From positions 62,001-126,000 of the forward strand of contig JASENG010000003.1 in the NCBI GenBank assembly GCA_030027265.1: a stretch of DNA of 64,000 nt, in the 5' to 3' direction. A program made the translations under genes and the position numbers. Source of the DNA: Lysinibacillus fusiformis (lineage in GTDB: Bacteria > Bacillota > Bacilli > Bacillales_A > Planococcaceae). How positions within the stretch are numbered: the stretch's first letter is position 1; the number at the start of each line of letters is the position of its first letter. Shown here piece after piece: positions 54,101 through 62,537 of the stretch. The notes below the pieces were generated by a model that was given only the letters and a program-made list of their open reading frames with translations, searched no databases and had not been told where the DNA came from.

Positions 54101-54800
54101 CTTTGGGTTCAACACCCCATGCAGCAAAGGATTGCTCTACGGATTTTTTGAATTCATCAAATGAAAGCTCATTTTCTTTATGCTTATCGATTTGGTTTAC
54201 GATTAAGTACACATTTGGATTATATTTCATCAATTGTTTTGTAAATTGGAAGTTTAACTCTGATTGCACATGGTTGTAATCCATTGTGTAGAATACGACA
54301 TCTGCAATATGAAGTGCCGATTCAGTTGACATTGCATGTGCATCGTCTGTTGAGTCAACCCCTGGTGTATCCATTACTGTTACACCTGAAGGCAGCGTTG
54401 AGCCACTGTGTCCGATTTCGATTTGCGACACAAGCTCCCCATTTTTGCTTAATTCCTTCACCGTTTTGAAATCATATCCCGCCTCAAACTTAATAGGCTT
54501 CTCATGATGCATATGAACAATGGCGTAATCTTCTTCGGACTTATGCACTTTTACGATATTCGCACTTGTTGGAATCGGACTAGCCGCTAAAATGTCTTCA
54601 CCGGATAGTGCATTAATCATACTCGACTTACCTGCAGAAAAATGCCCTGCAAATCCGATCACGTATTCTTTTTGTAATAGTTTTCTTGCGAATAAATGAA
54701 GCTTCTCCATTCGTTCTGTATCTTCATTATTTTGATAGATTATGTATTGTATCGCAGATTGCTGCAATAATTCCTGTAATTTTTCTTCAAAAGAACCCAT
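51177..54800 (-). CDS. dynA: Two-headed bacterial dynamin-like GTPase DynA
   Basis: The 1207-residue protein is two fused dynamin modules, as in B. subtilis DynA (YpbR, 1193). Module 1 has G1 GHFSAGKSSMINAL (about 46-59), G3 DTPGVDST and G4 VNQIDK; module 2 has G1 GAFSAGKSSFSNAL (about 639-652), G3 DTPGADS and G4 VNAIDLA. Helical stalk and membrane-paddle regions follow each GTPase. DynA tethers and fuses membranes and supports repair of membrane damage by phage or pore-forming compounds. The rhodanese gene follows directly. The gene is intact and full length. Confidence 0.93.
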   Translation of the reverse strand: MGSFEEKLQELLQQSAIQYIIYQNNEDTERMEKLHLFARKLLQKEYVIGFAGHFSAGKSSMINALSGEDILAASPIPTSANIVKVHKSEEDYAIVHMHHEKPIKFEAGYDFKTVKELSKNGELVSQIEIGHSGSTLPSGVTVMDTPGVDSTDDAHAMSTESALHIADVVFYTMDYNHVQSELNFQFTKQLMKYNPNVYLIVNQIDKHKENELSFDEFKKSVEQSFAAWGVEPKGIFFTSLREFDHPHNDFATVKKIVMDSMNDWQEQLVLTAENTLRKLQNEHLTYLEEEKQTLHADYENVLSAEEWENRQDILEQYEKLNLQTELFSSETWNETFKDRRKELLDNAAIIPADFREKLRAYLESTQEGFKVGGLFSAKKKTEEEKKRRIDDVYEQYKVILQSQIIGHLKNLMKQSLKDVGVLTDERADQIDAIEFEVPFSLIESQIKQGSLVTGDALLNFANRVAESTKRYFIEATEEWKDGQQEILKDASQSLSAPVRAKLNVLKEKVDAIVAIETFNKYKLIAEKEIVTATKDTRSGAKRQFEKWHDDYEQAQKEIRPFDPSMLTKKETAAEEESSQIQQVSTNNQKADEVIEAAIRTANAVKKVDGFEEVAQFLQKKVERLQKKDFTIALFGAFSAGKSSFSNALMGSKVLPVSPNPTTAAINKIRPVTEDHPHETADVKLKTADQLLEDIKASYEEIGLSVRTLQEAYERADEGQAVQLKDERLNVHKSFIRAFSQGFKTYESQLGQTIRVERSEFERFVAEENRSCFVDNIDFYFDSPLTRMGVTLVDTPGADSINARHTGVAFDYIRNADAILFITYYNHAFAKADREFLIQLGRVKDAFELDKMFFIVNAIDLASTQDEEEDVKNYVKTELQRFGIRFPKLFGVSSLLALREKVEGNSFNSGMEPFEESFHHFLNEELAAIAIQALHEEVEKTQARLADLITQTEENLKRKDERLKELADLEAHVQKTYSSTSTNMLKSDMKQELDELLYYVMQRVYYRYPDFFRESYNPSTFSSMPVQTALEQALKETVSALRFDFAQELRVTNFRLAQFIQKKIVERFKDEVRTLKELNPSFSFITFEPEEPKLLDFKGPFADEKKYASVKSYFKNTKSFFEKNEKENLKFALEELTKPDAQSYVDQEKLNMATWATELIEHESGNLNKYLLKQALKQIETEKLLLEEVNRLETWKSIYNDLQKSEVK

Positions 54801-54969
54801 GCAAATAAATACCCCTTTGCCTCATTTTTGTCACAATTATATACTATTTTGATTAAATAATAAAATGAGCAAAAAAGAAAGGATGAAAGGGAAAATTTTT
54901 TTAATATATGAATTTTTACGGCAGACTTTTAAGAAGAGATAAGAAGAAATGAGGACTGGATGAATATTT

Positions 54970-55053
54970 CTATGATTTAATTGTTTTCTTCACTACATAA
55001 GTACCAACGCCAGCATAGATGATAATTGTTGCCCCTACAAATAAATAAACCAT
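54970..55053 (-). CDS. 27-residue membrane microprotein under a Fur-like box
   Basis: A short frame starts at ATG 55053 behind a strong AGGAGGAG ribosome site and codes MVYLFVGATIIIYAGVGTYV plus a basic tail (KKTIKS): a single membrane helix with positive C-terminus. The start, ribosome site and promoter with operator make it very likely translated. I do not recognise the family. It lies between dynA and a CheX-like gene. No clear terminator was found just downstream. Iron control, as in small Fur-regulated proteins of Bacillus, is inferred from the promoter. Confidence 0.65.
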   Translation of the reverse strand: MVYLFVGATIIIYAGVGTYVVKKTIKS

Positions 55054-55069
55054 TTTTCTCCTCCTATAG

Positions 55070-55116
55070 TGAGAATCATTTTCATTTATTATAATGCACT
55101 TAAAAAAAACCCACAA
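55070..55116 (-). promoter_or_regulatory. Promoter with Fur-like box for the microprotein gene
   Basis: On the - strand TTGTGG (55111-55116), 17 bp, TATAAT (55088-55093). Directly downstream, over the start point, TGAAAATGATTCTCA (55070-55084) matches the Fur 15-mer TGATAATNATTATCA at 12 of 14 fixed positions. PerR and Zur fit less well. Confidence 0.6.
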
Positions 55117-55222
55117 GTTTTAATGAAAACGGGTACTTTGGTATAGGCTGTCATTATTTTACATGTACTAATTTACTATATTCATGGTAAGATGGAAAAA
55201 AGTCGAAAAAAGGGGTGATTCT

Positions 55223-55678
55223 ATGAATAATTCACAACATATACAAACTATTTTGAATGGATCAATTACTTCGTTAAAAAGCATTCTTCCAATGGAATTG
55301 AATATTCAATCCCCTTCTGTTTTATCGGAACCATTCATTCAACAAGAGATGGGCGTTTTGATCGGACTTATAGGTGATATTAAAGGCAGAATTATTATCG
55401 ACAGTACGTCTTCAGCATTTAGTGCCATTGGAGCGAAAATGTTCGGTATGCCTTTAGAAGGAGAGATGTTGGAATCCTTTACTGGAGAGTTGGGAAATAT
55501 GTTTGCCGGCAATTTATGCACACATGTAGGTCAACAAGCTTTAAATGTAGACATAACTCCCCCAACGGTTATGGTGGGAAATACAAAACTTTTCGGATTT
55601 GAAAAGGCCTTCAAACTACCGACAATTATCGACGAAGTGGGGACCCTTACAATTCTATTCACAATAGATGAAGAATAG
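55223..55678 (+). CDS. CheX/CheC-family chemotaxis phosphatase-like protein
   Basis: The ATG at 55223 follows AGGGGTGA and is preferred to an upstream in-frame ATG with no ribosome site. The 151-residue protein has the CheX-like fold with the active helix motif E-X2-N in SFTGELGNMFAGN (about 92-104) and the IIGDIKGRIII strand. CheX-type proteins dephosphorylate CheY-P; single copies outside che operons are common in Bacillales. It stands alone, followed by a terminator about 90 bp downstream. Confidence 0.78.
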   Translation: MNNSQHIQTILNGSITSLKSILPMELNIQSPSVLSEPFIQQEMGVLIGLIGDIKGRIIIDSTSSAFSAIGAKMFGMPLEGEMLESFTGELGNMFAGNLCTHVGQQALNVDITPPTVMVGNTKLFGFEKAFKLPTIIDEVGTLTILFTIDEE

Positions 55679-55768
55679 TCATCCTTTTACATATGAAATT
55701 TATCGTTAATTATAGGTACATAAAAGAATGCAAATTGGATGGACACTTAAGGCCATAACTGCTTTCGT

Positions 55769-55804
55769 AAACACAACGCTAATCTTCTGGTTAGCGTGTT
55801 TTTA
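55769..55804 (+). terminator. Terminator downstream of the CheX-like gene
   Basis: AACAC-A-ACGCTAA and TTAGCGT-GTT pair with a short loop, followed by TTTTT. Confidence 0.8.
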
Positions 55805-56239
55805 TGTTTTTGGATGCCTTTCTAGATAGCTTCATTCCCCACAAGATGCAATTCTCAGCAGGTAGCAGCTACCCCAAAGAGCTTCATCCCACCAAGAATC
55901 TCCTCGCCTTCAGCCTGATACAATCCAACCTCATGTAAGTTACAAAAATATTCCAATCCATCTCTAAAAGACTACTATTTTCAAGCTAACCACACATAAG
56001 GAATACAAAAAGTATATTACGTGAATATGCCATAGTGATAATAATTGAAACTATGGTCTTTTATCCAAAACCACTATTATAAGCACTTCAAAAGCTATAT
56101 TTAACCATGATAAATTTCCTGATTAAGCCCAAGAATCCACTCTTTTCTACTTTCATTTTTTCCAATCCCCATTAATGAGTAATTACATTTTCGCACTCTA
56201 TCTCCACTTTTAGGTAAAAAGCCCTCACAAATTATACCT
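55805..56239. other. Gene-free intergenic stretch
   Basis: No gene, RNA or clear repeat is supported. A small inverted repeat CCATAG/CTATGG at about 56028-56055 encloses TGATAAT. Base composition is ordinary. Confidence 0.5.
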
Positions 56240-56326
56240 TCACATTAAGTTCACATTTAAGGGACGTAAATGTGATTTTTCTCACATCATAGGGAATTGA
56301 ATTTTTATATGATTTGTTTGTAGATA
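56240..56326 (+). promoter_or_regulatory. ba3 oxidase promoter region with TCACA/TGTGA array
   Basis: TTCACAT occurs at 56240 and 56250, TCACATTTA (56251-56259) faces TAAATGTGA (56267-56275), and TGTGATTTTTCTCACA (56271-56286) fits the Fnr/CRP-type TGTGA-N6-TCACA exactly. Downstream, TTGAAT (56297-56302), 18 bp, TAGATA (56321-56326) is a plausible promoter. Fnr, ResD or a relative could bind; which one is not decided by sequence alone. Confidence 0.55.
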
Positions 56327-56362
56327 ACTTAATATTTATTTCTTCACTTGGGAGGGAGAATT

Positions 56363-56488
56363 ATGGCAAACCACAAAAAAACGTCAGATGATAATTTGAA
56401 AGGTACACTTTATGCAACTTTTGGCATAGGTATTATCATTATTATCGTTTGGGCAATTTGCTTCAATTTATTTATCGATCGTTTTTAA
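56363..56488 (+). CDS. ba3-type cytochrome oxidase small subunit (subunit IIa-like)
   Basis: The 41-residue frame has a GGGAGGGAG ribosome site. It consists of a polar N-terminus (MANHKKTSDDNLKG) and one membrane helix (TFGIGIIIIIVWAICFNLFI), the layout of the single-helix subunit IIa of ba3/B-type oxidases, which replaces the first helix of usual subunit II. It is the first gene of the operon with subunits II and I, with a 40-bp gap. Position and topology support the call; the sequence is too short for certainty. Confidence 0.78.
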   Translation: MANHKKTSDDNLKGTLYATFGIGIIIIIVWAICFNLFIDRF

Positions 56489-56528
56489 CTAAATTACTAT
56501 TCACTAGATTCTCTAGGAGGGAATAATC

Positions 56529-57026
56529 ATGCACATACACAAGTATGAGAAATGGTGGCTTGTCTTCGGGACAGTAACACTCATTTCATTTCTAATAATA
56601 ATAGGTGTCAGTGCCTTTCATGCAGGGGCACACCCAAATAATTCAAAATGGACAATTGACTACGAAAAAGTAGACGAGATTGCTCCATTCGACAACCCAG
56701 GTGTCCACAAGGTGGAGGGAAAAGACTGGGATTATGAAGTGGTTTTAGTCGCTTCTGCATTTAGCTACAGTCCAATGGAAATCGAACTTCCAGTTGGCTC
56801 TAAAGTAAAATTCGTTGCTACAACTAAGGACGTTATTCACGGTTTCGAGGTTGCAGGTACAAATATTAATATGATGCTTGAGCCTGGATATGTTTCAGAA
56901 CTAGTTACTACGGTAGATAAAGTTGGCGAATTTACAATCGTATGTAATGAATACTGTGGTATGGGTCACGCAATGATGTATTCTACGTTAAAGGTGGTGG
57001 ACGCTGATGACAACAGCAGTCACTAA
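56529..57026 (+). CDS. ba3-type cytochrome c oxidase subunit II
   Basis: The 165-residue protein has one N-terminal membrane helix (about 12-34) and an external cupredoxin domain with a complete CuA site: His in DVIHGFEVAG, then CNEYCGMGHAMM with two Cys, His and Met (about 142-153). CuA means the electron donor is cytochrome c, not quinol. The short length with a single helix is typical of B-type (ba3) oxidases. The stop overlaps the subunit I start by 20 bp. Confidence 0.9.
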   Translation: MHIHKYEKWWLVFGTVTLISFLIIIGVSAFHAGAHPNNSKWTIDYEKVDEIAPFDNPGVHKVEGKDWDYEVVLVASAFSYSPMEIELPVGSKVKFVATTKDVIHGFEVAGTNINMMLEPGYVSELVTTVDKVGEFTIVCNEYCGMGHAMMYSTLKVVDADDNSSH

Positions 57027-58725
57027 TAAAGAAGTTAAAGAGACAAAAGTACAAAAAATAAAATCTACTTTAACTCCAAAAGAAAATTTACTCAAAGTTG
57101 ATCGTAAAGATGCTAAATTAGCTTTAGCACATATGTATGTTGCATTTACTGCCCTTTTAGTCGGCGGACTTGCAGGTCTTTTACAAGTATTTGTCCGTTC
57201 CGGTGCATTTGAACTGCCATTCGGCATTGGCTATTATCAAGTATTAACAGTACACGGTGTACTATTAGGACTTATTCTAACAACTTATTTCATCATGGGC
57301 TTCCAATTAGCAGCAATCAGTCGTACAGCAGGCGCCCTTTCCAATACTCAACGCAAATTAGGGTGGATTGGTTTCTGGTTAATGGTAATTGGCACTGTAG
57401 CAGCTGCTGCAATGGTACTATTAAATGAAGCATCTGTTCTATATACATTTTATGCCCCACTTCAAGCACACTGGATTTTCTATGCCGGTCTAGCTTTAGT
57501 TGTTGTAGGTTCATGGATTGAAGGTTTATCACAAATTCTGCGTTACGTACAATGGCGCAAGGAAAATAAAGGTCAAACTTCACCACTTTTAGCTTTCATG
57601 GCTGTTGTGAATAACTTGATGTGGTTTGTAGCCTCTTTAGGAGTTGCAATAGAAGTATTATTCCAATTGCTTCCTTGGTCATTAGGTTTAGTTGATCGTA
57701 TCGATGTCTTATTATCTCGTACATTATTCTGGTATTTCGGTCACGCGCTTGTATACTTCTGGTTACTGCCTGCTTATATGGTATGGTATGTAGTTATTCC
57801 AAAAGTTATCGGAGGCAAACTTTTCTCTGATGCATTAGCAAGACTTTCATTTATGTTATTCTTATTATTCTCAGTTCCCGTTGGTGTGCATCACCAATTA
57901 ACTGAACCAGGTATTGATGGATTCTGGAAATTCCTTCAGGTTGTATTAACATTCTTTGTAATCGTGCCATCACTTATGACTGCCTTTTCTATGTTTGCTA
58001 CATTTGAATTGCGCGGCCGTGAACTTGGCGGCAAAGGTGTATTGGGATGGTTTAAACAATTGCCTTGGAAAGACTGTCGTTTCCTGGTGCCATTTATCGG
58101 AATGGTAGCCTTCATTCCTGGTGGTGCTGGTGGTATTGTCAATGCATCTTATCAAATGAACCAATTAATTCACAATACAATCTGGGTGACAGGTCACTTC
58201 CATTTAACTGTTGCTACGGCTGTCGTATTAACTTACTTTGGTGCAGCATTCTGGCTAATCCCTCATTTAACTGGCCGCAAGTTAACTAGTAAAATGAACA
58301 GTCTTGCAAATACAGCAGGTATTCTATGGGCAGTTGGTATGTTCATTATGTCTGGTGCAATGCATATTGCGGGATTACTTGGAGCTCCTCGTCGTTCAGA
58401 ATACTCTACTTATGGCGGTTCTGAGCAAGCAGCTGAATGGATTACTTATCAATTTGCACAAGCAATCGGTGGTACGATTTTATTCATCTCGATTCTATTA
58501 ATCATTGGTGTTGTCATTAACCTGATCTGGTTCGCACCAAAAGGCGAAGAAGAATTCCCTGTTGCAGAGGCTGCTGCAGGAAGCGGTAAAACGCCTGCTC
58601 TATTAGAAAACTTTAAAGTATGGGGCGTTATCTTAGTAGCATTGATCTTAATTGCTTACACATTCCCTATTATCGATATCATCAGTAATTCACCTGCAGG
58701 ATCAACAGGATTTAAATTCTGGTAA
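57007..58725 (+). CDS. ba3-type cytochrome c oxidase subunit I
   Basis: The 572-residue membrane protein has about 13 helices and the heme-copper oxidase His ligands: YQVLTVHGVLLGL (low-spin heme), YFGHALVYFWLLPAYMVWY (CuB His and cross-linked Tyr in the helix VI pattern), GVHHQLTEPG (two CuB His) and VTGHFHLTVATAV (heme ligands, with the B-type pattern). It reduces oxygen to water and pumps protons, with high oxygen affinity typical of ba3 enzymes. It overlaps subunit II by 20 bp. A terminator follows. Confidence 0.93.
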   Translation: MTTAVTNKEVKETKVQKIKSTLTPKENLLKVDRKDAKLALAHMYVAFTALLVGGLAGLLQVFVRSGAFELPFGIGYYQVLTVHGVLLGLILTTYFIMGFQLAAISRTAGALSNTQRKLGWIGFWLMVIGTVAAAAMVLLNEASVLYTFYAPLQAHWIFYAGLALVVVGSWIEGLSQILRYVQWRKENKGQTSPLLAFMAVVNNLMWFVASLGVAIEVLFQLLPWSLGLVDRIDVLLSRTLFWYFGHALVYFWLLPAYMVWYVVIPKVIGGKLFSDALARLSFMLFLLFSVPVGVHHQLTEPGIDGFWKFLQVVLTFFVIVPSLMTAFSMFATFELRGRELGGKGVLGWFKQLPWKDCRFLVPFIGMVAFIPGGAGGIVNASYQMNQLIHNTIWVTGHFHLTVATAVVLTYFGAAFWLIPHLTGRKLTSKMNSLANTAGILWAVGMFIMSGAMHIAGLLGAPRRSEYSTYGGSEQAAEWITYQFAQAIGGTILFISILLIIGVVINLIWFAPKGEEEFPVAEAAAGSGKTPALLENFKVWGVILVALILIAYTFPIIDIISNSPAGSTGFKFW

Positions 58726-58737
58726 ACATTTGATCAG

Positions 58738-58770
58738 CCTGTCCCCCATTATATGGGGGACAGGTTTTTA
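58738..58770 (+). terminator. Terminator of the ba3 oxidase operon
   Basis: CCTGTCCCCCAT and ATGGGGGACAGG form a perfect 12-bp stem with a three-base loop and a T5 tail. Confidence 0.93.
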
Positions 58771-59259
58771 TATTGAGCGCCACGCATCATCCCAACCGGA
58801 TCTCCCCTCCCCGGCATCATTTCCCCTATCAAGAATGCCAAAATAAGGCCCACAATTTAAGATATGTCAACTTAAATCGTATAATCGTTCATGAAAAAAG
58901 CTTTACTACACCTACACTTAACTGAGGCAGCAAATAAAGAAAAACAACATCCAAAACCATGATGATAATGAAAGGAATCACTGGTCGAATCATTCCCCTA
59001 ACACTGCACCATTTCATACATTCTTACCGTGGTTAACATGGTAGTTGTTTTTAATTTTACGATTGTAAGCGCTTTAAATCACCACTAAAAACTATGTAAT
59101 TTCCCTTCGAAATTTGATATCTATTATTTAAAGATCTATATGGGGAAAATATACGAAAGACCATCCTAGGGAGAATTACCAATCAGGGGAGGGTCATACT
59201 TACGGCTAACTATCTTGAAAAGTACCGTTTCTCTCACGACGGGCAATAAAATTTCCAAA
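58771..59259. other. Gene-free stretch with an orphan cre-like site
   Basis: No gene is supported. TGTAAGCGCTTTAA at 59064-59077 resembles the CcpA cre consensus with a perfect AAGCGCTT core but has no gene start next to it. ACCGTGGTTAACATGGTAGT at about 59027 is a weak inverted repeat. Confidence 0.5.
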
Positions 59260-59295
59260 CAAAAAAGCAAAAGCTCAATAAAGAACTTTTGCTTC
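59260..59295 (-). terminator. Terminator of the DinG-like helicase gene
   Basis: GCAAAAG and CTTTTGC pair on the - strand around a 12-nt loop, followed by TTTTTTG, 5 bp after the stop. Confidence 0.85.
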
Positions 59296-59299
59296 AAAT

Positions 59300-61204
59300 T
59301 TACATTGGCTGAACAGGTAATATATTTACAAACTCAGATTTATATTGTCCCTCGTTTTCATTCATGAAGATATGAATTTCTCCGTAGTCATTCGATGTAC
59401 GAATCAGTCTTCCAATTCCTTGCTGAAGTCTTAGCTGCATGAATGGCAATTCAACCTCTTCGAAAGGATTCTCAGAAAATGCTCTTTTCGCATCAAATAA
59501 AGGATCCTGGGGAGGGAATGGTAAATCATAAATGATTACACGCGTTAACGCCTCTTCTGGCAAATCTAGCCCCTCCCATAAATGGTATGAGCAAAGCGTC
59601 TTCACAGCACCTTCCTGGAAATCACGTACGATGGCCGATAACTCCCGATCTCCTTCAAATGCCATTGTTAATTTGGACATCATCGGTAATTTTGATTTAA
59701 AGTGCAGCATCGATTGCTTCGATTTAAATAAAATTAAAGTTTGCTGTTGCCCATCTTTTAGCAATTGCTCTACTTTGGCTGTTTTTTCTTCTTGCTTCAA
59801 TTCATGCAAGTATACTTTCATCACTTCTTCATAATCGAAAGGTGATGGCACACTGAAGGATTGATACTTTTTAATTCCTAAACTATAAGCAATATAAGAG
59901 AAGTCTTTGTTGACAGAGAGCGTTGCCGAAGAGAAGACGATTGGCGTTTTCTTAGAAAATAGCTTTTCTTCTAAAACATCCGTAATAAGACGCGGCATAA
60001 TAACTAACGTTTCTTCGCCATCTGTCTCTTCAAGCCAATCAACTGCATCCCCTTGGGCAATAAAGATTTTAATTGCAGCCTGATATTGTTCTAAGAACTC
60101 TTCTGCCATATTTAATTCGTATTCTGGTATCATATATAATTCGGATTCAAAAACAAACTCTTCTAATAAACGCTCTACATCTACTATTAACTGTTTCCCA
60201 ATAGCAAGAAGGCGTTCTGATTTTTTGATTGTTTTTCTTTCTTCTTCTGAAGGAACAACATCATCACGTAATTGATCAAAGAAAAGTTCATGACGATCCT
60301 GCAGTGTTTCCATTGCATATAATGTTTTTTCACGAACCCCATCAACCATTAAGCGTTCCAATAAGTTAACGATAGTATAACTTTGAACTTTAACTGTCAT
60401 TGCATTTTGGGCAGCATATTCCAATAAATGTCCTTCATCAAGGACAATCATTGACACTTCAGGCAGCAGTGGAAGCTGACCTTCACGTTCACGAGATTCT
60501 TTTGTCGCTAAATGCTCCATCAGGAAATCCTGTGAACAAATGATTAAGTCTGAAGAACTGCGATAGTGAGCTCGGTGCAGTGTTTGACCGCAACGATTTC
60601 TCATATCACATACAGAACATTGCATGATCGCATTATAATTCACTGTTTGCCAATCTTCATCACTAATCGCTGAATAGTCACTTCTTGCACCATAAGGGCT
60701 TACCGTCAGCATAGATCCTTGTGCATAAACACCATCTGGAATGGACATTGCAATATCATCAATCCATTCTTCCGTAACCACTTTCTCTGTTTCTTCAAAT
60801 CTTTTTAAACATAAATATTGATTTCTCGATTTTGCTAAGCGAACATCAATTGTCAGTCCCAGATGCTCGGTTAATTTATAAATATCGCCGCCCTCTTTAA
60901 CAAGCTGATCGATTAAAGTTTCATCTGCACATGCAATGAGTGCTGGACGTCCTGTATAACGTGCATAGGAAACAGCCGGTAATAGGTAGGCGATTGTTTT
61001 CCCTGTCCCTACTCCTGCTTCAGCAAACAATACATTTTTTTCTTTTAGTGCCTGTTCAATTTGGTAGGCCATAAAAATTTGTTCGTCACGGCATTCAAAT
61101 CCTTTTTCAGGCAATTCATCGTATAATACATCGCCCATCCAATCACCCAGTGAATCGAAAAAGGATCGATCCTTCGAAAGTTCAAACGGTAAAGACTGTC
61201 TCAT
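59300..61204 (-). CDS. DinG/XPD-family DNA helicase, YpvA type
   Basis: The 634-residue helicase has motif I EAGVGTGKTIAYLLP (about 61-75), an iron-sulfur cysteine set (CLKRFEE near 112 and CSVCDMRNRC near 197-206), the DEGH box (about 254-257), and motif VI LRLQQGIGRLIRTSNDYG. These mark a 5'-3' helicase with a 4Fe-4S cluster, as in XPD and DinG. The size fits B. subtilis YpvA (about 640), rather than the larger DinG with an exonuclease domain. Role: unwinding of forks, R-loops or damaged DNA. No LexA box is seen upstream. Confidence 0.87.
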   Translation of the reverse strand: MRQSLPFELSKDRSFFDSLGDWMGDVLYDELPEKGFECRDEQIFMAYQIEQALKEKNVLFAEAGVGTGKTIAYLLPAVSYARYTGRPALIACADETLIDQLVKEGGDIYKLTEHLGLTIDVRLAKSRNQYLCLKRFEETEKVVTEEWIDDIAMSIPDGVYAQGSMLTVSPYGARSDYSAISDEDWQTVNYNAIMQCSVCDMRNRCGQTLHRAHYRSSSDLIICSQDFLMEHLATKESREREGQLPLLPEVSMIVLDEGHLLEYAAQNAMTVKVQSYTIVNLLERLMVDGVREKTLYAMETLQDRHELFFDQLRDDVVPSEEERKTIKKSERLLAIGKQLIVDVERLLEEFVFESELYMIPEYELNMAEEFLEQYQAAIKIFIAQGDAVDWLEETDGEETLVIMPRLITDVLEEKLFSKKTPIVFSSATLSVNKDFSYIAYSLGIKKYQSFSVPSPFDYEEVMKVYLHELKQEEKTAKVEQLLKDGQQQTLILFKSKQSMLHFKSKLPMMSKLTMAFEGDRELSAIVRDFQEGAVKTLCSYHLWEGLDLPEEALTRVIIYDLPFPPQDPLFDAKRAFSENPFEEVELPFMQLRLQQGIGRLIRTSNDYGEIHIFMNENEGQYKSEFVNILPVQPM

Positions 61205-61357
61205 TCATTTAATCTCCTTCATTAGATAGAAAAGCGTAAAAATGCTTTTTCGGAAAAGCCATTGCAACTATGAAGACGCAACATTCTGTGACGTTGCGCC
61301 CCTGAATACACGAGGAGCTTCCTAAAAGCTAGACACTGTTCTTATTCAAGACATTGA

Positions 61358-61384
61358 AACGGAAGGAGTAGTCCCCCTTCCGTT
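61358..61384 (-). terminator. GC-rich hairpin after the YpsC-like gene
   Basis: AACGGAAGG and CCTTCCGTT pair with a GGGACTACT-type loop; it lies 14 bp after the stop. The T run is short (TTTCAA), so termination is probable but not certain. Confidence 0.6.
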
Positions 61385-61397
61385 AAAGTTTTTAAAA

Positions 61398-62537
61398 TTA
61401 ATTTTCGCGTTTTGACTTTTGACCCCAATATTGATAAAGGTCAGTGCGAATAAAGCCATTAAATAGTTTACGCTTCTTCGTTGCTTTATGACCATACAAT
61501 TCTTCAAAATTTTCCATTGAAGAAAGCATATAAACGGACCAGGTAGGATAATCCTTCATAACCTGTCCAAAATCTCTAATTACTTTTTCAATCGTTTCTT
61601 TCTCGCCAATACGTTCCCCATAAGGCGGGTTTGAAATAATTACACCATCTGTAAGTCTTGTTGTAAAGTCGGTTGCTTGCATTTGTTTAAATGTAATGAT
61701 ATCTCCAAACCCAGCTTCCAATGCATTCTCTTGTGAAATGGAAACCATGCGGTGATCAATATCCGATCCGATAATTTCGAGAGGTTGATCGTACTTAGCT
61801 AGATCATCCGCCTCAATTCTTGCATCTTCCCAAATTTTTGCCTTCATCCAAGTCCAGTCTTCAGATATAAATTCACGATTATAGCCAGGAGCAATATTTT
61901 GCCCAATCATTGCTGCCTCTAACGGGATTGTTCCTGAACCGCAAAATACGTCAACAAATGGTCGAGTGGGGCTCCATTTTGAAATTTTCACTAGCGCTGC
62001 TGCCAATGTTTCTTTTAATGGTGCTTCCCCTTGTGTTTGTCGATAGCCGCGTTTATGTAAACCCGAACCAGAAGTATCAATTGTTAAAGTTGCTACATCT
62101 TTTAAGATTGACACTTCAATTTTATATGAAGCACCAGATTCATCTAAAAACCCTAAACGTTTATAGTGAAATTTCATGCGCTCTACGATTGCCTTTTTCA
62201 CAATGGCCTGACAGTCTGGAACACTGTATAATTTAGATTTTACCGACTTCCCGGAAACCGGGAATGCCGCATCTACAGGCAGATATTTTTCCCATTCAAT
62301 TGCTTTTGTGCTTTCGAATAATTGGTCAAATGTATGGACAGGAAATTCCGCTACTACGATTTTCACACGGTCTGCAACGCGCAGCCAAAGATTGCATCGA
62401 GCAATAGCCGTTTCGTCGCCTTCAAAATATACTTTGCCGTTTTCTACACGTGTTTCATATCCTAAATCTTGTACTTCTTGCGCAACGATTGATTCTAGGC
62501 CCATTGCAGCCGTGGCTACTAATTGAAATTTTGTCAT
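61398..62537 (-). CDS. ypsC: THUMP-domain rRNA methyltransferase, YpsC/RlmL type
   Basis: The 379-residue protein has an N-terminal THUMP RNA-binding domain (about 45-155), and a Rossmann methyltransferase domain with SAM motif FVDVFCGSGTIPLEAAMIG (about 194-212), the IGSDIDHRM acidic loop and the catalytic NPPYGER motif (about 300-306) of base N-methyltransferases. It fits B. subtilis YpsC, related to the RlmL N2-guanine (23S G2445) enzyme. The start overlaps the stop of the upstream GGDEF-EAL gene by 4 bp. In B. subtilis ypsC follows rnpB; no rnpB is visible here. Confidence 0.88.
   Translation of the reverse strand: MTKFQLVATAAMGLESIVAQEVQDLGYETRVENGKVYFEGDETAIARCNLWLRVADRVKIVVAEFPVHTFDQLFESTKAIEWEKYLPVDAAFPVSGKSVKSKLYSVPDCQAIVKKAIVERMKFHYKRLGFLDESGASYKIEVSILKDVATLTIDTSGSGLHKRGYRQTQGEAPLKETLAAALVKISKWSPTRPFVDVFCGSGTIPLEAAMIGQNIAPGYNREFISEDWTWMKAKIWEDARIEADDLAKYDQPLEIIGSDIDHRMVSISQENALEAGFGDIITFKQMQATDFTTRLTDGVIISNPPYGERIGEKETIEKVIRDFGQVMKDYPTWSVYMLSSMENFEELYGHKATKKRKLFNGFIRTDLYQYWGQKSKREN

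Noticed and set aside
59064-59077. cre site controlling a gene
   Set aside because: A good AAGCGCTT core, but no gene start lies near on either strand.
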